A stretch of DNA of 64,000 nucleotides from Bacillota bacterium (GTDB taxonomy: Bacteria > Bacillota > Desulfotomaculia > Desulfotomaculales > Desulfohalotomaculaceae), in assembly GCA_009711615.1 (NCBI GenBank), contig VENI01000009.1, positions 186,001 through 250,000 of the forward strand. The letters are read 5' to 3'. Of this stretch, positions 18,073 to 27,952 are shown piece after piece (position 1 is the stretch's first letter; each line of letters opens with the position of its first letter). Both the position numbers and the translations under genes were made by a program. Below the pieces are notes generated by a model. That model ran no database searches. It was not told the origin of the DNA and saw nothing but the letters and a program-made list of their open reading frames with translations.

Positions 18073-19095
18073 TTAACTAGCCATGCTTAGTAACAAAATT
18101 TCCAGCCCAGCATAAAATTCCTGGCGCCCGGTTTTAACATCAGCATCCAATTGTGCCAATCTTGTTATAGCATCTATTAGTTGCAGACGGGTGAAATTTT
18201 TTCCCAGCTTTAGGGCATTTCTAACGGGATAGGGCTTTTCATTAATTAGCTTAGCGATAGCGTTCGCACCCATTCCACCACCAGCCAATTCTTTTACCTG
18301 TAACATCAGGCGAAACTGCCTGGCCACCATGGCCAGAATAATCTGGGGCGGTTCCTTGTTGGCCAGCAAATCTTTTATTCCAGCCAACGCCAAACCATAC
18401 TGCTGGGCACCAATGGCATCCATCACGTCAAATATTTTATACTCCACTGAACGGTGCACCACTTTATTGACATCATCAACGGTGATAGTATCCCGGGTGC
18501 CGGTATAATTTTTTAATTTCTCCCACTCGTGTATTAAACCGGTCAGGCCGGTGTTAGTGGCGGTAACCAGCAGTTCTTTAGCCTGCCTGTCCATTTTTTT
18601 ACCGTCTACCTGCATTTGTTCATCAAGCCAGTTGGTCAATTCACCGGGCTTTAGCAGAATAAACTCCACAGCCTGACCCGCTTTTTCCAGTCCTTTGAAA
18701 ACTTTTTTACGCTTGTCCACTGCACCAGCAGTAAAGACAAGGCAAGTTGTTTCCATGGGATTAGAAAAATAATCCAGCAAAACTTTCACATCACCACCAT
18801 GGTTACCGGCACCAGCAGTTTTACGGCCACTGGCAAACCAGGGAGCGTTCTTCACCAACACCAGTCGACGCTCTGCCATAAAAGGAGGCGTGCAAGCGAA
18901 ATTTACCACCGCCCCTGGGGTAGTATTGTCTCCATCTACTACATCCATATTGAAATCTTCTCCGGCTGGCAACAGATGTCTTTTAAATTGGTTAACTGCC
19001 TGTTCACGTAGGTAAATTTCTTCACCATAAAACAAGTATATCGGGGATACCACTCCCCTTTTGAAACTGTTTATTAGCCTTTGATAGTAAAGCAT
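18073..19095 (-). CDS. holA: DNA polymerase III delta subunit
   Basis: About 340 residues of the clamp-loader delta subunit. The N-terminal AAA+ fold includes IYLFYGEEIYLREQAVNQFK. PFMAERRLVLVKNAPWF matches the family's signature region, and a C-terminal collar domain follows. It opens the beta clamp for loading during replication. The frame starts at 19134, but ATG at 19095 follows AAGGA and lies just past the upstream stop (19097), giving the usual N-terminus MLYYQRLINSFKRG. Conserved comEC-holA-rpsT neighbourhood. Confidence 0.92.
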   Translation of the reverse strand: MLYYQRLINSFKRGVVSPIYLFYGEEIYLREQAVNQFKRHLLPAGEDFNMDVVDGDNTTPGAVVNFACTPPFMAERRLVLVKNAPWFASGRKTAGAGNHGGDVKVLLDYFSNPMETTCLVFTAGAVDKRKKVFKGLEKAGQAVEFILLKPGELTNWLDEQMQVDGKKMDRQAKELLVTATNTGLTGLIHEWEKLKNYTGTRDTITVDDVNKVVHRSVEYKIFDVMDAIGAQQYGLALAGIKDLLANKEPPQIILAMVARQFRLMLQVKELAGGGMGANAIAKLINEKPYPVRNALKLGKNFTRLQLIDAITRLAQLDADVKTGRQEFYAGLEILLLSMAS

Positions 19096-19096
19096 A

Positions 19097-19417
19097 TTAT
19101 AGGGAATCCTTGTCCAGTTTGCTATTAACAGCATCCACCTTGCCGTTCATTGTCAACTCTTTATCCCTGCGGTCATCCACTCGAATGGTGGTTACCACTC
19201 TTGCCGCCCCTTTGTCAAAGGGAACTTGATGCATTTCTTTTACAACATCTAATATTTCATTCAGGTCACCTTCTATTACTGTCCCCATTGGTGTAAGTTG
19301 GTATTTTAATTGAGGGTAGTTTTTTAGTACAGTTACACAGTCCGCAACATATTTGCTCAAACTGGTGTTCTCAGTTCCAATGGGAATTATTTGTGCTTCA
19401 ACAACAGCCACTTTCAA
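19097..19417 (-). CDS. MTH1187/YqgV family thiamine-binding-like protein
   Basis: 106 residues with the ferredoxin-like fold pattern of the family: VAVVEAQIIPIGTENTSLSKYVADCV, YQLTPMGTVIEGDLNEILDVVKEMH, and RVVTTIRVDDRRDK. Members bind thiamine or related compounds; the in vivo role is unclear. TTG at 19417 lies behind AGGAGG. It abuts holA (2-bp gap to the chosen start), suggesting co-translation. Confidence 0.85.
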   Translation of the reverse strand: MKVAVVEAQIIPIGTENTSLSKYVADCVTVLKNYPQLKYQLTPMGTVIEGDLNEILDVVKEMHQVPFDKGAARVVTTIRVDDRRDKELTMNGKVDAVNSKLDKDSL

Positions 19418-19445
19418 TCTACCTCCTGTAGCATTCAGTATTATT

Positions 19446-19469
19446 CATTCTGACTCCTGACTTCTGACC
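19446..19469. repeat. heptamer tandem repeat (CTCCTGA/CTTCTGA type)
   Basis: ATTCTGACTCCTGACTTCTG-type copies in the short gap between the thiamine-binding protein gene and the lipid kinase gene. Confidence 0.65.
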
Positions 19470-19484
19470 CCCGAATAGTCACTT

Positions 19485-20375
19485 TCATTTCAAAGATGGC
19501 ACCATCAGTTTTAACCGCCCCGGTAGCACCTCTATATCAATTGGCAGGTGGGGGCCCGGTTCACCATCAATGTCTGATCTAAGATTTTCATTGGAAGTAA
19601 CTTTAACCCACCGGGTTTGATGGTATTCCACCAGTGGATGTTGCAAGTGAGTTCCTCGCCCTTCGTAAGCCCTTAAGAGCAGGGGCACCAAATGGGCTGG
19701 GGAACACTTCTTTAGGACCACCAAATCCAGCTTACCGTCAGCAATGGCAGCATAGGGAGCAACGTTTCTAATACTGCCAGCGGTTGTAGAGTTAAGAACC
19801 AGAAAAAGCATTACCTCTTCATCTATTTCAAATCCTTCCCCCTCAATTTTAACTGAAATGGGAGAAGCCTGCCATACATGTTCTAACCCTTTCAGATAAT
19901 ATCCGGTCACACCCAACCGGCTTTTAATAGCATTGTTCACTTCTTGGGATATAGTGGTAAGAACCCCGGCACTGGCCACGTTAACAAAGTACCTATCGTT
20001 TATCCGCCCTACATCCACATTGACTGCGTCCCCTGCCAATAATCTCTTCACCGCAACACCCGGCTGACGCTCCAACCCTAGCGCCGTGGCAAAGTCATTG
20101 GCAGTACCAGAAGGTATAATCCCCACCGGCAGGTCCGCATCGGCATGCAAGAGCCGATTCACCCCTCGACTTACCGAACCGTCACCCCCGGATATCAGTA
20201 GCACCTGATACTGCCCTATCTTTTCAAATACTTTATCATAATCTAATTCAGGGCCGATGCGATAAAATGTGGGAAGATATCCATAAGTATGACAGGCTTC
20301 CGTTACTTCATCCAGTTGCTGGGGAAAACTGTGGTTACCGCTGGTAGGATTGTATATAATCAATGCTTTTTTCAT
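19485..20375 (-). CDS. diacylglycerol/lipid kinase family protein (YegS/BmrU type)
   Basis: 296 residues with the DAGK catalytic fold: IYNPTSGN near the N-terminus, SGGDGSVSRGVNRLL (nucleotide-binding GGDG), GIIPSGTANDFATAL, and a C-terminal substrate domain with DGKLDLVVL. Such enzymes phosphorylate diacylglycerol or related lipids at the inner membrane face. ATG at 20375. The exact lipid substrate cannot be told from sequence. Confidence 0.9.
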   Translation of the reverse strand: MKKALIIYNPTSGNHSFPQQLDEVTEACHTYGYLPTFYRIGPELDYDKVFEKIGQYQVLLISGGDGSVSRGVNRLLHADADLPVGIIPSGTANDFATALGLERQPGVAVKRLLAGDAVNVDVGRINDRYFVNVASAGVLTTISQEVNNAIKSRLGVTGYYLKGLEHVWQASPISVKIEGEGFEIDEEVMLFLVLNSTTAGSIRNVAPYAAIADGKLDLVVLKKCSPAHLVPLLLRAYEGRGTHLQHPLVEYHQTRWVKVTSNENLRSDIDGEPGPHLPIDIEVLPGRLKLMVPSLK

Positions 20376-20464
20376 AACAAGCCACCCCTCTTTATTTCAC
20401 TATAATGAGTATATCAAATTGCCTCCCCAACCAAAAGGAAATAAAAAAATATTAGAAATTACTG

Positions 20465-22855
20465 TTAATTTCCCCTTCCTGTTCTTACCCATAAATCTCT
20501 TCCATTTGTACTAACAATCACCGCCCCGTTAATATCAGTTCTGTAAATACTAGCCTCCATATCTTTAAGAACTTTAAGAACGGAAGAGGCGGGCTGGCCA
20601 AAGTTGTTTTCCCCTACAGATATTACTGCTAGCTTGGGATCTACCATCCTAAAAAACTCCGGAGAGAAAAATTTACTTCCGTGATGAGGTATTTTTATTA
20701 CATCTGCCTCTAAACCATTAACATTTCTGGCTAGGTAAAGTTGCTGCTTCTTTTCAATGTCACCGGTTAACAAAATACTACAGTCACCGTAAGTTAACTT
20801 AACCACTAATGAGTTGTTATTGAGGTCTTTCTTAACTCCACCTGGAGCAAGCACTTTTATACTCACTCCATCTTCCAACTGCAACATATCTCCCCTTTCC
20901 GCTTGCTGCACCAGCACACCTTTATCTCTCAAAGATGACAGCAGTTGCATATATTCCGGTTCAGGCATTTCCTGGTCACCGGCAGTATAATTTTCTAGCG
21001 GGGCTGTTATAACCAGTTTTACCGGTATCTGTTTTATAATTCCACCAGCTCCACCGGCATGATCTTCATGGGGGTGACTAAGCATTAAAACATCAAGGCT
21101 GTTTACACCTAAACTTTTTAAGTATGGTAGAACTACTTTATTACCAGCGCCGGAGTTACTTTCAAACTCATTCCTCCATCCCCCAGCATCAATAAGCATG
21201 TGCTTACCATCTGGTGTTTCTACTAAGGCTGCATCTCCCTGACCGACATCTATAAAATGTACATTTAATATCTTATCTGGGCTAAGTGATACCCAACTAA
21301 CTGTTACTAAAATAATTATTAATATTCCCACAAGCCTCCGGGACCGAAGCTTATTAGCCAGTAAATCAGGCTTGTACACAAACAAACCCAAGGATGAGTA
21401 AAATACCACTAACACCCACAGCGGGGGTGATGGTAAAAAAAGAGCTGCATGGGGCATACCTGCCAGCACGTGTACCAACCAAAGCCAAAAATCTAGCAGC
21501 ACTCCTGTGGTGGCGTTAATTACATAGGCCACAAAGGGTATTAGCAAACCCACTAGCACACTGATTCCACTAAGCAGCATCACCAGAGAAATAAGTGGTG
21601 CTGATAGTATGTTGGCCACCACCCCTACCATGGAAACCATATTATAATGATAAATCACCAGAGGTGCCGCCGTTATTTCGGCCACCAGCGGCACTGCCAC
21701 CAATAATTGAATAGCTTTTGGTAGAGGGGTTAGTAATTTAACCAAATGTGGCGTCATAGTAAGTAACCCCCAAGTCACCACAAAAGAGAGCTGGAATCCA
21801 GGCTCCCACAATGCATTAGGCCAGATAAAAAGTATAGTTGCCGCCGCAACAGCCATGGCGGTGGGCCAGTCTTTCTCCCTGCCCATCCGCCTGGCCCACA
21901 ATGCCACCAACCCCATTACCGAAGCCCGCATCACCGCCGGACCCATGCCGGTCATAACTGCATATACCGCTAACACTAAAGTACCTAACGGGGCTTCCCA
22001 TTTATTCGGTAGCCTTAGCATTTGAAATAGGACTATAAAAGCGGCCAAGACCAGTCCCACATGAAAGCCGGAAACGCAGAGGACATGCACTAAGCTGGCA
22101 ATCTGAAATTCTTCGGAAGTCTCTGAACCTATCATCCCTCTACTGCCAAACAACATTCCGTTTACTAGCGCCGTTTGCTCAGGGGATAGTGTTTTCTGTA
22201 GCACTGTCTGCAGTTTATGCTTTGCCACCAGAGCAATTCCAGTGAAACCGCCGCTATTAGTGCCTACTTTCATTATCCCATCATCTTGCCAAACCGTCAT
22301 TATTACGTGAATTCCCCGACGCTCCAAATACCGGCGGTAGTCAAACTGACCAGGATTGCCCGGTGTTTTAACAACTTCCAGCTTTCCTCGAACTCTTATT
22401 ATGTCTCCGTAACTAAATACCTTTTTAGTATTGTAGGAAGTTAATCTAACTAATCCATTAATAGTTGTTGTTTGATGCCGAATGTTTAACTGAGATACCT
22501 GCACTACATAAAATACTTTTTTATGCCGCATATCAGGCTCTTTAACCACTGTTCCGGTAATAGTAACAGGCTTGTCCACATAATTCACCAGTGAAGTGCT
22601 GCTTAATTCACTGGCCATGGCAGCATTAAAAACCCCAAAGCTAAAGCAAAATAATGCTATAAACCACCTTGTGTATTCCAACCTAACAATGTAACACAGA
22701 ACACCAGCAATAAAAAAGCATGCTGGTAATACCAGCATGTATTTTGCAGGCAAATGATAGAGGGAACCGGACAGAATTCCAAATATGAATAAAACACAGA
22801 GCTGCATTAACGGTCGATTTATAAGCATATTTATCCACCGCACCGGGACCGACAT
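20465..22855 (-). CDS. comEC: DNA uptake channel ComEC/Rec2
   Basis: 796 residues in three parts: an N-terminal membrane plus OB-like domain (DUF4131), the polytopic Competence domain (about residues 215-490, including VLCVSGFHVGL), and a C-terminal metallo-beta-lactamase fold (MLSHPHEDHAGG, LLTGDIEKKQQ, PHHGSKFFSPEF). It forms the channel for single-stranded DNA, and the MBL domain is the likely nuclease. Start ATG 22855 overlaps the preceding 73-codon gene by 25 bp; ATG 22828 is an alternative. Downstream of comEA, as expected. Confidence 0.94.
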   Translation of the reverse strand: MSVPVRWINMLINRPLMQLCVLFIFGILSGSLYHLPAKYMLVLPACFFIAGVLCYIVRLEYTRWFIALFCFSFGVFNAAMASELSSTSLVNYVDKPVTITGTVVKEPDMRHKKVFYVVQVSQLNIRHQTTTINGLVRLTSYNTKKVFSYGDIIRVRGKLEVVKTPGNPGQFDYRRYLERRGIHVIMTVWQDDGIMKVGTNSGGFTGIALVAKHKLQTVLQKTLSPEQTALVNGMLFGSRGMIGSETSEEFQIASLVHVLCVSGFHVGLVLAAFIVLFQMLRLPNKWEAPLGTLVLAVYAVMTGMGPAVMRASVMGLVALWARRMGREKDWPTAMAVAAATILFIWPNALWEPGFQLSFVVTWGLLTMTPHLVKLLTPLPKAIQLLVAVPLVAEITAAPLVIYHYNMVSMVGVVANILSAPLISLVMLLSGISVLVGLLIPFVAYVINATTGVLLDFWLWLVHVLAGMPHAALFLPSPPLWVLVVFYSSLGLFVYKPDLLANKLRSRRLVGILIIILVTVSWVSLSPDKILNVHFIDVGQGDAALVETPDGKHMLIDAGGWRNEFESNSGAGNKVVLPYLKSLGVNSLDVLMLSHPHEDHAGGAGGIIKQIPVKLVITAPLENYTAGDQEMPEPEYMQLLSSLRDKGVLVQQAERGDMLQLEDGVSIKVLAPGGVKKDLNNNSLVVKLTYGDCSILLTGDIEKKQQLYLARNVNGLEADVIKIPHHGSKFFSPEFFRMVDPKLAVISVGENNFGQPASSVLKVLKDMEASIYRTDINGAVIVSTNGRDLWVRTGRGN

Positions 22856-23052
22856 TGTATGCTGTCAGCGACCGAATCTAGCATTTCCTTTTCTGCTGAA
22901 CTTTTCCCTAATTGATTTATCTTGTCACTGACAACCCGTTCCAATAACAACGGAAAAAGATTAGACAGCTGGTTCTTATGATCCTGATGTGATTGCAAAT
23001 TGCTGTTTTGGGCTTGAATAGCAAGTAGTTTAGCCACAGTCAAAAGATTCAT
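22831..23052 (-). CDS. 73-residue protein of unknown function between comEA and comEC
   Basis: Small ORF with ATG at 23052 after GGGG, overlapping the comEC start by 25 bp, which suggests translational coupling. The N-terminus MNLLTVAKLLAIQAQNSN resembles the short amphipathic leader seen on some clostridial lytic transglycosylases, and the C-terminus has two Cys. No catalytic motif is visible. It could be a genuine small protein or a leader-like remnant. Confidence 0.45.
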   Translation of the reverse strand: MNLLTVAKLLAIQAQNSNLQSHQDHKNQLSNLFPLLLERVVSDKINQLGKSSAEKEMLDSVADSIQCRSRCGG

Positions 23053-23109
23053 TTACCCCATTCACCATCCAGAAACTTTACTTTAGATTAGTATATGTAT
23101 ATTAGTTAA

Positions 23110-23712
23110 CTAGTATGTAGAAATTAAACTCTTAATGTCGTCATATTTTTTATCCCCAATACCAGACACACTCTTTATTTCCTCTATCGCTTTAAATGAT
23201 CCATAGTTTGTACGGTATTCAATAATTCTTTTTGATAGAGCAGGCCCGATACCGGGTAAAGTGGACAGTTCTGCCTCATTGGCACTATTAATATTCATTT
23301 TCCCCGGCACTGCGGCATCTATGGGAACAAATGAACTATCACCTTCCACAACTGTGTTTATCTCCAACACATGAACTTTCTGGCCATCGGTTAACGGTGC
23401 AGCCAGATTTAATCGATCTAGGTTGGCATTTTCCTCAGCACCTCCAGCCATTTTCACCGCGTCAACCACCCTGCTATCTTGATTTAGTTTATAGACCCCC
23501 GGTGATTTTACTGCACCACTGACATGTATCACCAATTTCTGAGGAATAGTTGGTTTCGTTGCTTCTTCGGTTTTTTCTTCCCCTGTCACCAACATCGGTT
23601 TCTGGGCCTTATTTTCCATTTTATGCTGGGCCAACCGATAGCCGGACCCAAACAGTAGTGCGGCTATAATTATTAATAAAACCACCTGTTCCTTACGACC
23701 AATTTGAAACAA
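23110..23712 (-). CDS. comEA: competence DNA receptor ComEA
   Basis: 200 residues. An N-terminal membrane anchor (about residues 10-25), then a SLBB-like beta-grasp domain (VIHVSGAVKSPGVYKLNQDSRV, LAAPLTDGQKVHV), then a helix-hairpin-helix DNA-binding domain (INSANEAELSTLPGIGPALSKRIIEYR...). It binds double-stranded DNA outside the membrane and feeds ComEC. The start is TTG at 23712 in MFQIGRKEQ. comEB is absent here, as in many Clostridia. Confidence 0.93.
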   Translation of the reverse strand: MFQIGRKEQVVLLIIIAALLFGSGYRLAQHKMENKAQKPMLVTGEEKTEEATKPTIPQKLVIHVSGAVKSPGVYKLNQDSRVVDAVKMAGGAEENANLDRLNLAAPLTDGQKVHVLEINTVVEGDSSFVPIDAAVPGKMNINSANEAELSTLPGIGPALSKRIIEYRTNYGSFKAIEEIKSVSGIGDKKYDDIKSLISTY

Positions 23713-23841
23713 TTATATGCACCCACCCCATTTATCTAATCTAAATATTAAGAAAATTCTCTATAAAACAAACATTTCCTGCATAAAATTTCCTTTTTTC
23801 TGTGTTCTATACAATTACCTGACTACACAATTATTTGAATA

Positions 23842-23894
23842 CGTGTCCCCTGATGAACAAGGGGACAACCGAAACGTCCCCGTGTCCCCTATTC
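23842..23894. repeat. GTCCCC-rich repeat with inverted copy
   Basis: Between comEA and the DUF421 gene: GTGTCCCC, an inverted GGGGACA about ten bases on, then CGTCCCC and GTGTCCCC. It can fold into alternative hairpins. It touches the DUF421 stop codon. Similar GTCCCC strings are common intergenic repeats in Firmicutes; only this copy is seen here. Confidence 0.5.
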
Positions 23895-24566
23895 TTTACT
23901 TTCCTTCTCGTTAATGAACAGTTCACCATCGCTGCTCAAATTTGCTACCAGTATTTTTTCGGTGGTGTATCCTTTTTCTTTTAACTCTCTTTTCAACCAT
24001 TCTTCATCTAAATCAGCTTCAATCAGTGAATTTTTTATTATCTCTCCATCCATCACCACCATCACTGGCAAACCCTCATACTTGGTTTTTAGTCCCAAAT
24101 CTTCTGGAGTAACTGGGCGCTTTTGGGATTTGGGGATTACACTAAGTTTGCCTGAGTTCTCTAGCACTCCAAATTCAACATCTTGAATATTGGTTACACC
24201 TTTTTCCCGCAGTTGGGACATCAAATCGTCTAAATTATATAGGGATTTTCTCATTTCTTTTCGCAATAATTTTCCATTTTTTATAATCATCTGGGGTTGA
24301 CCGCAAATAAGTAGCCTTATCGGTCTGTTAACCAGGGTTAACCAAGCTAAAAAGACCTCCAACAACCCTAACACGGTTATTGGAATCAGACCATGCCACA
24401 AGGGTATATCTCTGCTCTCCATGGGAATGGCAGCCAATTCTGCAATAATAATGGCTACCACAAAGTCAAAGGGTGAAAGTTGCCCAATTTCTCTTTTTCC
24501 AGTAAGCCGTAGTATAAAAAGTACATAAAAGTATACCACTATTGTTCGAAATAATATCTCCCACAA
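23889..24566 (-). CDS. DUF421 membrane protein (YetF family)
   Basis: 225 residues. Three N-terminal membrane helices with the family signature LTGKREIGQLSPFDFVVAIIIAELAA, then a cytoplasmic YetF-type domain with IIKNGKLLRKEMRKSLYNLDDLMSQLREKGV and VEFGVLENSGKLSV. The biochemical role is unknown; some relatives are sporulation or spore-coat membrane proteins. The only in-frame initiator matching the family N-terminus is TTG at 24566, made from the T tract of the upstream gene's terminator, so translation may require read-through. Confidence 0.85.
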   Translation of the reverse strand: MWEILFRTIVVYFYVLFILRLTGKREIGQLSPFDFVVAIIIAELAAIPMESRDIPLWHGLIPITVLGLLEVFLAWLTLVNRPIRLLICGQPQMIIKNGKLLRKEMRKSLYNLDDLMSQLREKGVTNIQDVEFGVLENSGKLSVIPKSQKRPVTPEDLGLKTKYEGLPVMVVMDGEIIKNSLIEADLDEEWLKRELKEKGYTTEKILVANLSSDGELFINEKESKE

Positions 24567-24629
24567 AAAAAATCACCAGCCTTACCTGCAAATAAGCACA
24601 TATTATTATTTGCTGATAAGGCTGGTGGT
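24565..24629 (-). terminator. long intrinsic terminator of the UPF0316 gene
   Basis: Arms CACCAGCCTTA and TAAGGCTGGTG, extended inward by GCAAATAA/TTATTTGC, followed on the minus strand by eight T (24565-24572). The T tract overlaps the TTG start of the DUF421 gene. Confidence 0.9.
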
Positions 24630-24688
24630 TATTCTGTTATTACAGGTTTATTATCATGCCTCCTGTTTCCTACCTCTTGCCTCTTGAT

Positions 24689-25252
24689 TTATTTCCCTTT
24701 TCTAGCTCCAGGAAATACGCCTCCCCTAATACTGCGAGCATCTGATATGTTAAAGAATATTCTTTTGTCTATCTCATCAAGTATTTTGGTGGCCTTATTT
24801 AAGTCTCGGCGCTTTACAATTACGTGTACAATGTTTTGCGGGCCACTGCGACCAGCACCTATAACACTGGTAACACCAAACCCTTCTTTCCGTAACCTGC
24901 TGATAACTTCTCCCGCTTTATCACGCCGGGGGAATACCTGCATTGAAACATAACCCACCGCCAGTAAGCATTCAATTAAACCACCCACGTAATTGCCGGT
25001 GGCAAACCCTCCGGCATAGGCAATTACTTTCAACGGGTCATCCATGCCTCCTGCCATCACTTTATCCAACGCTACAATAAATATTGCCACTTCAACAAAA
25101 CCTATCAACGATGCCAAAAGTTTTTTATCCCGAGTGAGCATTAAAATTCTCACCACATCCAGAGCCATATCTATAACCCGGGCAAAAAATATAAAAAGGT
25201 ATCCGTAGATAACTCCTTCCAAAAAAAGCTCCTCCTTTGAGAACGGTATCAT
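24689..25252 (-). CDS. UPF0316/YebE-like membrane protein (DUF5698 + DUF2179)
   Basis: 187 residues. N-terminal membrane part with FFARVIDMALDVVRILMLTR and FVEVAIFIVALDKV (three helices to about residue 110), then a soluble DUF2179 domain (SRLRKEGFGVTSVIGAGRSG, VHVIVKRRDLNKATKILDEID). The biochemical role is unknown. It has its own strong terminator. Confidence 0.85.
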   Translation of the reverse strand: MIPFSKEELFLEGVIYGYLFIFFARVIDMALDVVRILMLTRDKKLLASLIGFVEVAIFIVALDKVMAGGMDDPLKVIAYAGGFATGNYVGGLIECLLAVGYVSMQVFPRRDKAGEVISRLRKEGFGVTSVIGAGRSGPQNIVHVIVKRRDLNKATKILDEIDKRIFFNISDARSIRGGVFPGARKGK

Positions 25253-25293
25253 TAAGGCTTTTGGATCTTACAGCCAAGCATAATCTTCTTCTA

Positions 25294-25342
25294 ATAAAAA
25301 AGTTCCCCACTTCTCCTTTTTCTACACGGTGAAATGGGGAAC
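25294..25342 (-). terminator. intrinsic terminator of leuS
   Basis: Arms GTTCCCCA (25302-25309) and TGGGGAAC (25335-25342) with a 25-base loop and a TTTTTT tract on the minus strand, 17 bp after the leuS stop. Confidence 0.8.
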
Positions 25343-25358
25343 CTGCAACTTTTTGGTA

Positions 25359-27839
25359 TTATTTAACAACAATATTAACTAATTTTCCTGGTACTGCAAT
25401 AGTCTTTACTATCTGCTTACCTTCTGTAAGTTGCTTAACTTTAGGCTGGTCCAAAACATATTTTTTCATGTCATCAGCACTGTAGTCAGCAGGAACTAGC
25501 ATTCTTTCCCGCACTTTTCCGTTGATTTGCACCACAATGGTAACTTCTTCCTCAACCAGTGCCTTTTCATCATACACTGGCCAGGGTTGCTGGTGAATGC
25601 TATCGTTGTAACCCATAGCCTGCCACAACTCCTCGGTGACGTGTGGTGCAAAGGGTGCTAGCATCAATACTGTTGCCTCCAACGCTTCCCGCATCACTGC
25701 TGGATTACGTTCTGACTGGGGTACTTTATCCCGATAAGTATAAATAGCATTTACTTGTTCCATTATGGCACTTATACCAGTATTAAAGTTAAACCTTTTT
25801 TCCACGTCATCGGTAATCTTTTTAATTGTCTGGTGGGTGATTCGGCGCAGTTCTTGATGTACTCCCACCAGTTTATTGGCATCCTTCACGGTGGGGGCAT
25901 CTTTAACTTCATCCAGCACCGATTGGTAAAGCCTCCACACCCGGTTTAAAAATCTGTTGCAGCCTTCCACTGCCCTGTCACTCCACTCCAAATCTCTTTC
26001 TGGGGGAGCAGCGAATAGAATAAATAATCTGGCAGTATCAGCACCGTACTTTCCAACGATTTCCTCGGGGCTGACTACATTGCCTTTAGATTTGGACATC
26101 TTGGCACCATCTTTTAGCACCATCCCCTGGGTGAGTAGGTTTTCAAAAGGTTCTTGTACCTTAACCAATCCCTGGTCATGGAAAAACTTAGTAAAGAACC
26201 TGGAGTAAAGCAGGTGCAAAATGGCGTGCTCTACTCCACCAATGTACTGGTTTACACCCATCCAACGGTCCGCGTTGTTTTTATTCCACGGCCCCTCTGT
26301 TTCCTTAGGGCTGGTATAACGTAGATAATACCAACTGGAGTCAATAAATGTATCCATAGTATCGGTCTCTCGTTTTGCCTCATCACCGCACTTAGGGCAA
26401 GTGGTATTGACAAATTCTGGGTTGTCAACCAGAGGTGACTTACCGGTAAAGTCAAATTCCACCTCTGTGGGAAGAACAACCGGCAACTGTTCTTCGGGCA
26501 CCGGGACTGTACCACACTTTTTACAATATATAATTGGTATGGGGGTTCCCCAGTAACGTTGCCTGGAAATTAACCAGTCCCGCAGTCGGAAGTTAATTCT
26601 TCCACTTCCTTGGTTACTCTCTTCCAGTTTATCAGTTATTGCCCTAATGGCCTCTTTATAGGGCAAACCATTAAATGTACCGGAGTTTACTAACACACCC
26701 TCTCCAGTATATGCTTCTGTTAGCTCTTTACTTTGCATATCTGTTCCTTCAGGCTGTATTACCGGCCTAATGGGTAAGTTATATTTCTTGGCAAACTCAA
26801 AGTCCCTTTGATCATGGGCCGGAACACCCATCACTGCACCAGTACCATATTCCAGCAGCACATAGTTACCCACTAGAATAGGTATCCGTTCACCGTTAAT
26901 TGGATTAATGCAATGGGCCCCGGTAAACACACCTTCTTTTTCAGCTGTAGTGCGAGCTAACTCGGACATATTCCGTACCTTTTTAACAAATGCTGAAACA
27001 TCTTCCTCATAGTCCGTTCCAGTAGTAATGGTGTTTACCAGCGGATGCTCCGGTGCCAGCACCATGTAAGTAACACCATAGATTGTGTCGGGACGGGTGG
27101 TAAAAACTTCAATTTCTTCCCCAGAACCAGATACCTTAAATTTAACTTCCGCCCCTTCGCTGCGACCAATCCAATTTTCCTGCATAATACGTACTTTTTC
27201 TGGCCAACCAGATAAATTTTGCAAGTCGTCAAGTAGTCTTTGTGAATAATCAGTGATCCGGAAAAACCACTGTTCCAATTGGCGCTGTTCCACTTTACTG
27301 TCGCAGCGTTCACAGGCACCCTCCACCACTTGTTCATTGGCAAGTACTGTGGTACATGACGGGCACCAGTTCACCGAAGCAGTCTTTTTATAACATTTTC
27401 CTTGTTGATATAGCTTGAGAAAAATCCATTGGGTCCATTTATAGTAGTCAGGATGACATGTGGCCACTTCCCGTTGCCAGTCATAGCTTAATCCCAGTTG
27501 TTTTAGTTGCTGTTTCATGTTTTCAATGTTCTCCCATGTCCAACCAGCTGGGTGAACACCATGTTTCATGGCCGCATTCTCGGCCGGTAAACCAAAAGCA
27601 TCCCAACCCATGGGGTGGAGCACGTCATAGCCCTTCATGGTTTTAAAACGGGCCACTACATCACCTATAGAATAGTTGCGCACATGACCCATATGCAGTT
27701 TACCAGAGGGGTATGGAAACATTTCTAAACAATAATATTTAGGGCGGTCAGAGTAATCGGGTCTATAATAAATATTTTTTTGATCCCATTCTTGCTGCCA
27801 TTTCTGTTCAATGTTTTTAAAATCATATCGTTCCTGCAC
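25359..27839 (-). CDS. leuS: leucyl-tRNA synthetase
   Basis: 826-residue class I synthetase. HIGH-type motif in [19 protein letters not shown] near residue 45, an editing (CP1) domain with [20 protein letters not shown], and KMSKS in [17 protein letters not shown] near residue 575, then the anticodon-binding and C-terminal domains. It charges tRNA-Leu. GTG at 27839 lies nine bases after AGGAGG. There is no T-box directly in front of it. The nearest Leu-type T-box is upstream of the preceding acyl-CoA synthetase gene, so regulation would be through the operon. Confidence 0.97.
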   Translation of the reverse strand: MQERYDFKNIEQKWQQEWDQKNIYYRPDYSDRPKYYCLEMFPYPSGKLHMGHVRNYSIGDVVARFKTMKGYDVLHPMGWDAFGLPAENAAMKHGVHPAGWTWENIENMKQQLKQLGLSYDWQREVATCHPDYYKWTQWIFLKLYQQGKCYKKTASVNWCPSCTTVLANEQVVEGACERCDSKVEQRQLEQWFFRITDYSQRLLDDLQNLSGWPEKVRIMQENWIGRSEGAEVKFKVSGSGEEIEVFTTRPDTIYGVTYMVLAPEHPLVNTITTGTDYEEDVSAFVKKVRNMSELARTTAEKEGVFTGAHCINPINGERIPILVGNYVLLEYGTGAVMGVPAHDQRDFEFAKKYNLPIRPVIQPEGTDMQSKELTEAYTGEGVLVNSGTFNGLPYKEAIRAITDKLEESNQGSGRINFRLRDWLISRQRYWGTPIPIIYCKKCGTVPVPEEQLPVVLPTEVEFDFTGKSPLVDNPEFVNTTCPKCGDEAKRETDTMDTFIDSSWYYLRYTSPKETEGPWNKNNADRWMGVNQYIGGVEHAILHLLYSRFFTKFFHDQGLVKVQEPFENLLTQGMVLKDGAKMSKSKGNVVSPEEIVGKYGADTARLFILFAAPPERDLEWSDRAVEGCNRFLNRVWRLYQSVLDEVKDAPTVKDANKLVGVHQELRRITHQTIKKITDDVEKRFNFNTGISAIMEQVNAIYTYRDKVPQSERNPAVMREALEATVLMLAPFAPHVTEELWQAMGYNDSIHQQPWPVYDEKALVEEEVTIVVQINGKVRERMLVPADYSADDMKKYVLDQPKVKQLTEGKQIVKTIAVPGKLVNIVVK

Positions 27840-27865
27840 TTGTTACATCCTCCTGTAAATAGCAT

Positions 27866-27887
27866 GGGGTAAACAGATGTTTACCCC
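27866..27887 (-). other. hairpin between the acyl-CoA synthetase gene and leuS
   Basis: Perfect inverted repeat GGGGTAAACA-GA-TGTTTACCCC. On the minus strand it is not followed by a T run, so it is more likely a processing or stability hairpin than a full terminator. It would let acyl-CoA synthetase transcripts continue into leuS. Confidence 0.6.
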
Positions 27888-27952
27888 GGTCATTTTATCA
27901 TAATTTGTAAATTGACACAATAATATGCAGTTGTTGCTAGCCATTTAGAAAA

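Noticed and set aside
23717-23914. 65-codon plus-strand frame between comEA and the DUF421 gene
   Set aside because: Runs through the GTCCCC repeat and into the DUF421 3' end; no ribosome binding site and no protein-like pattern.
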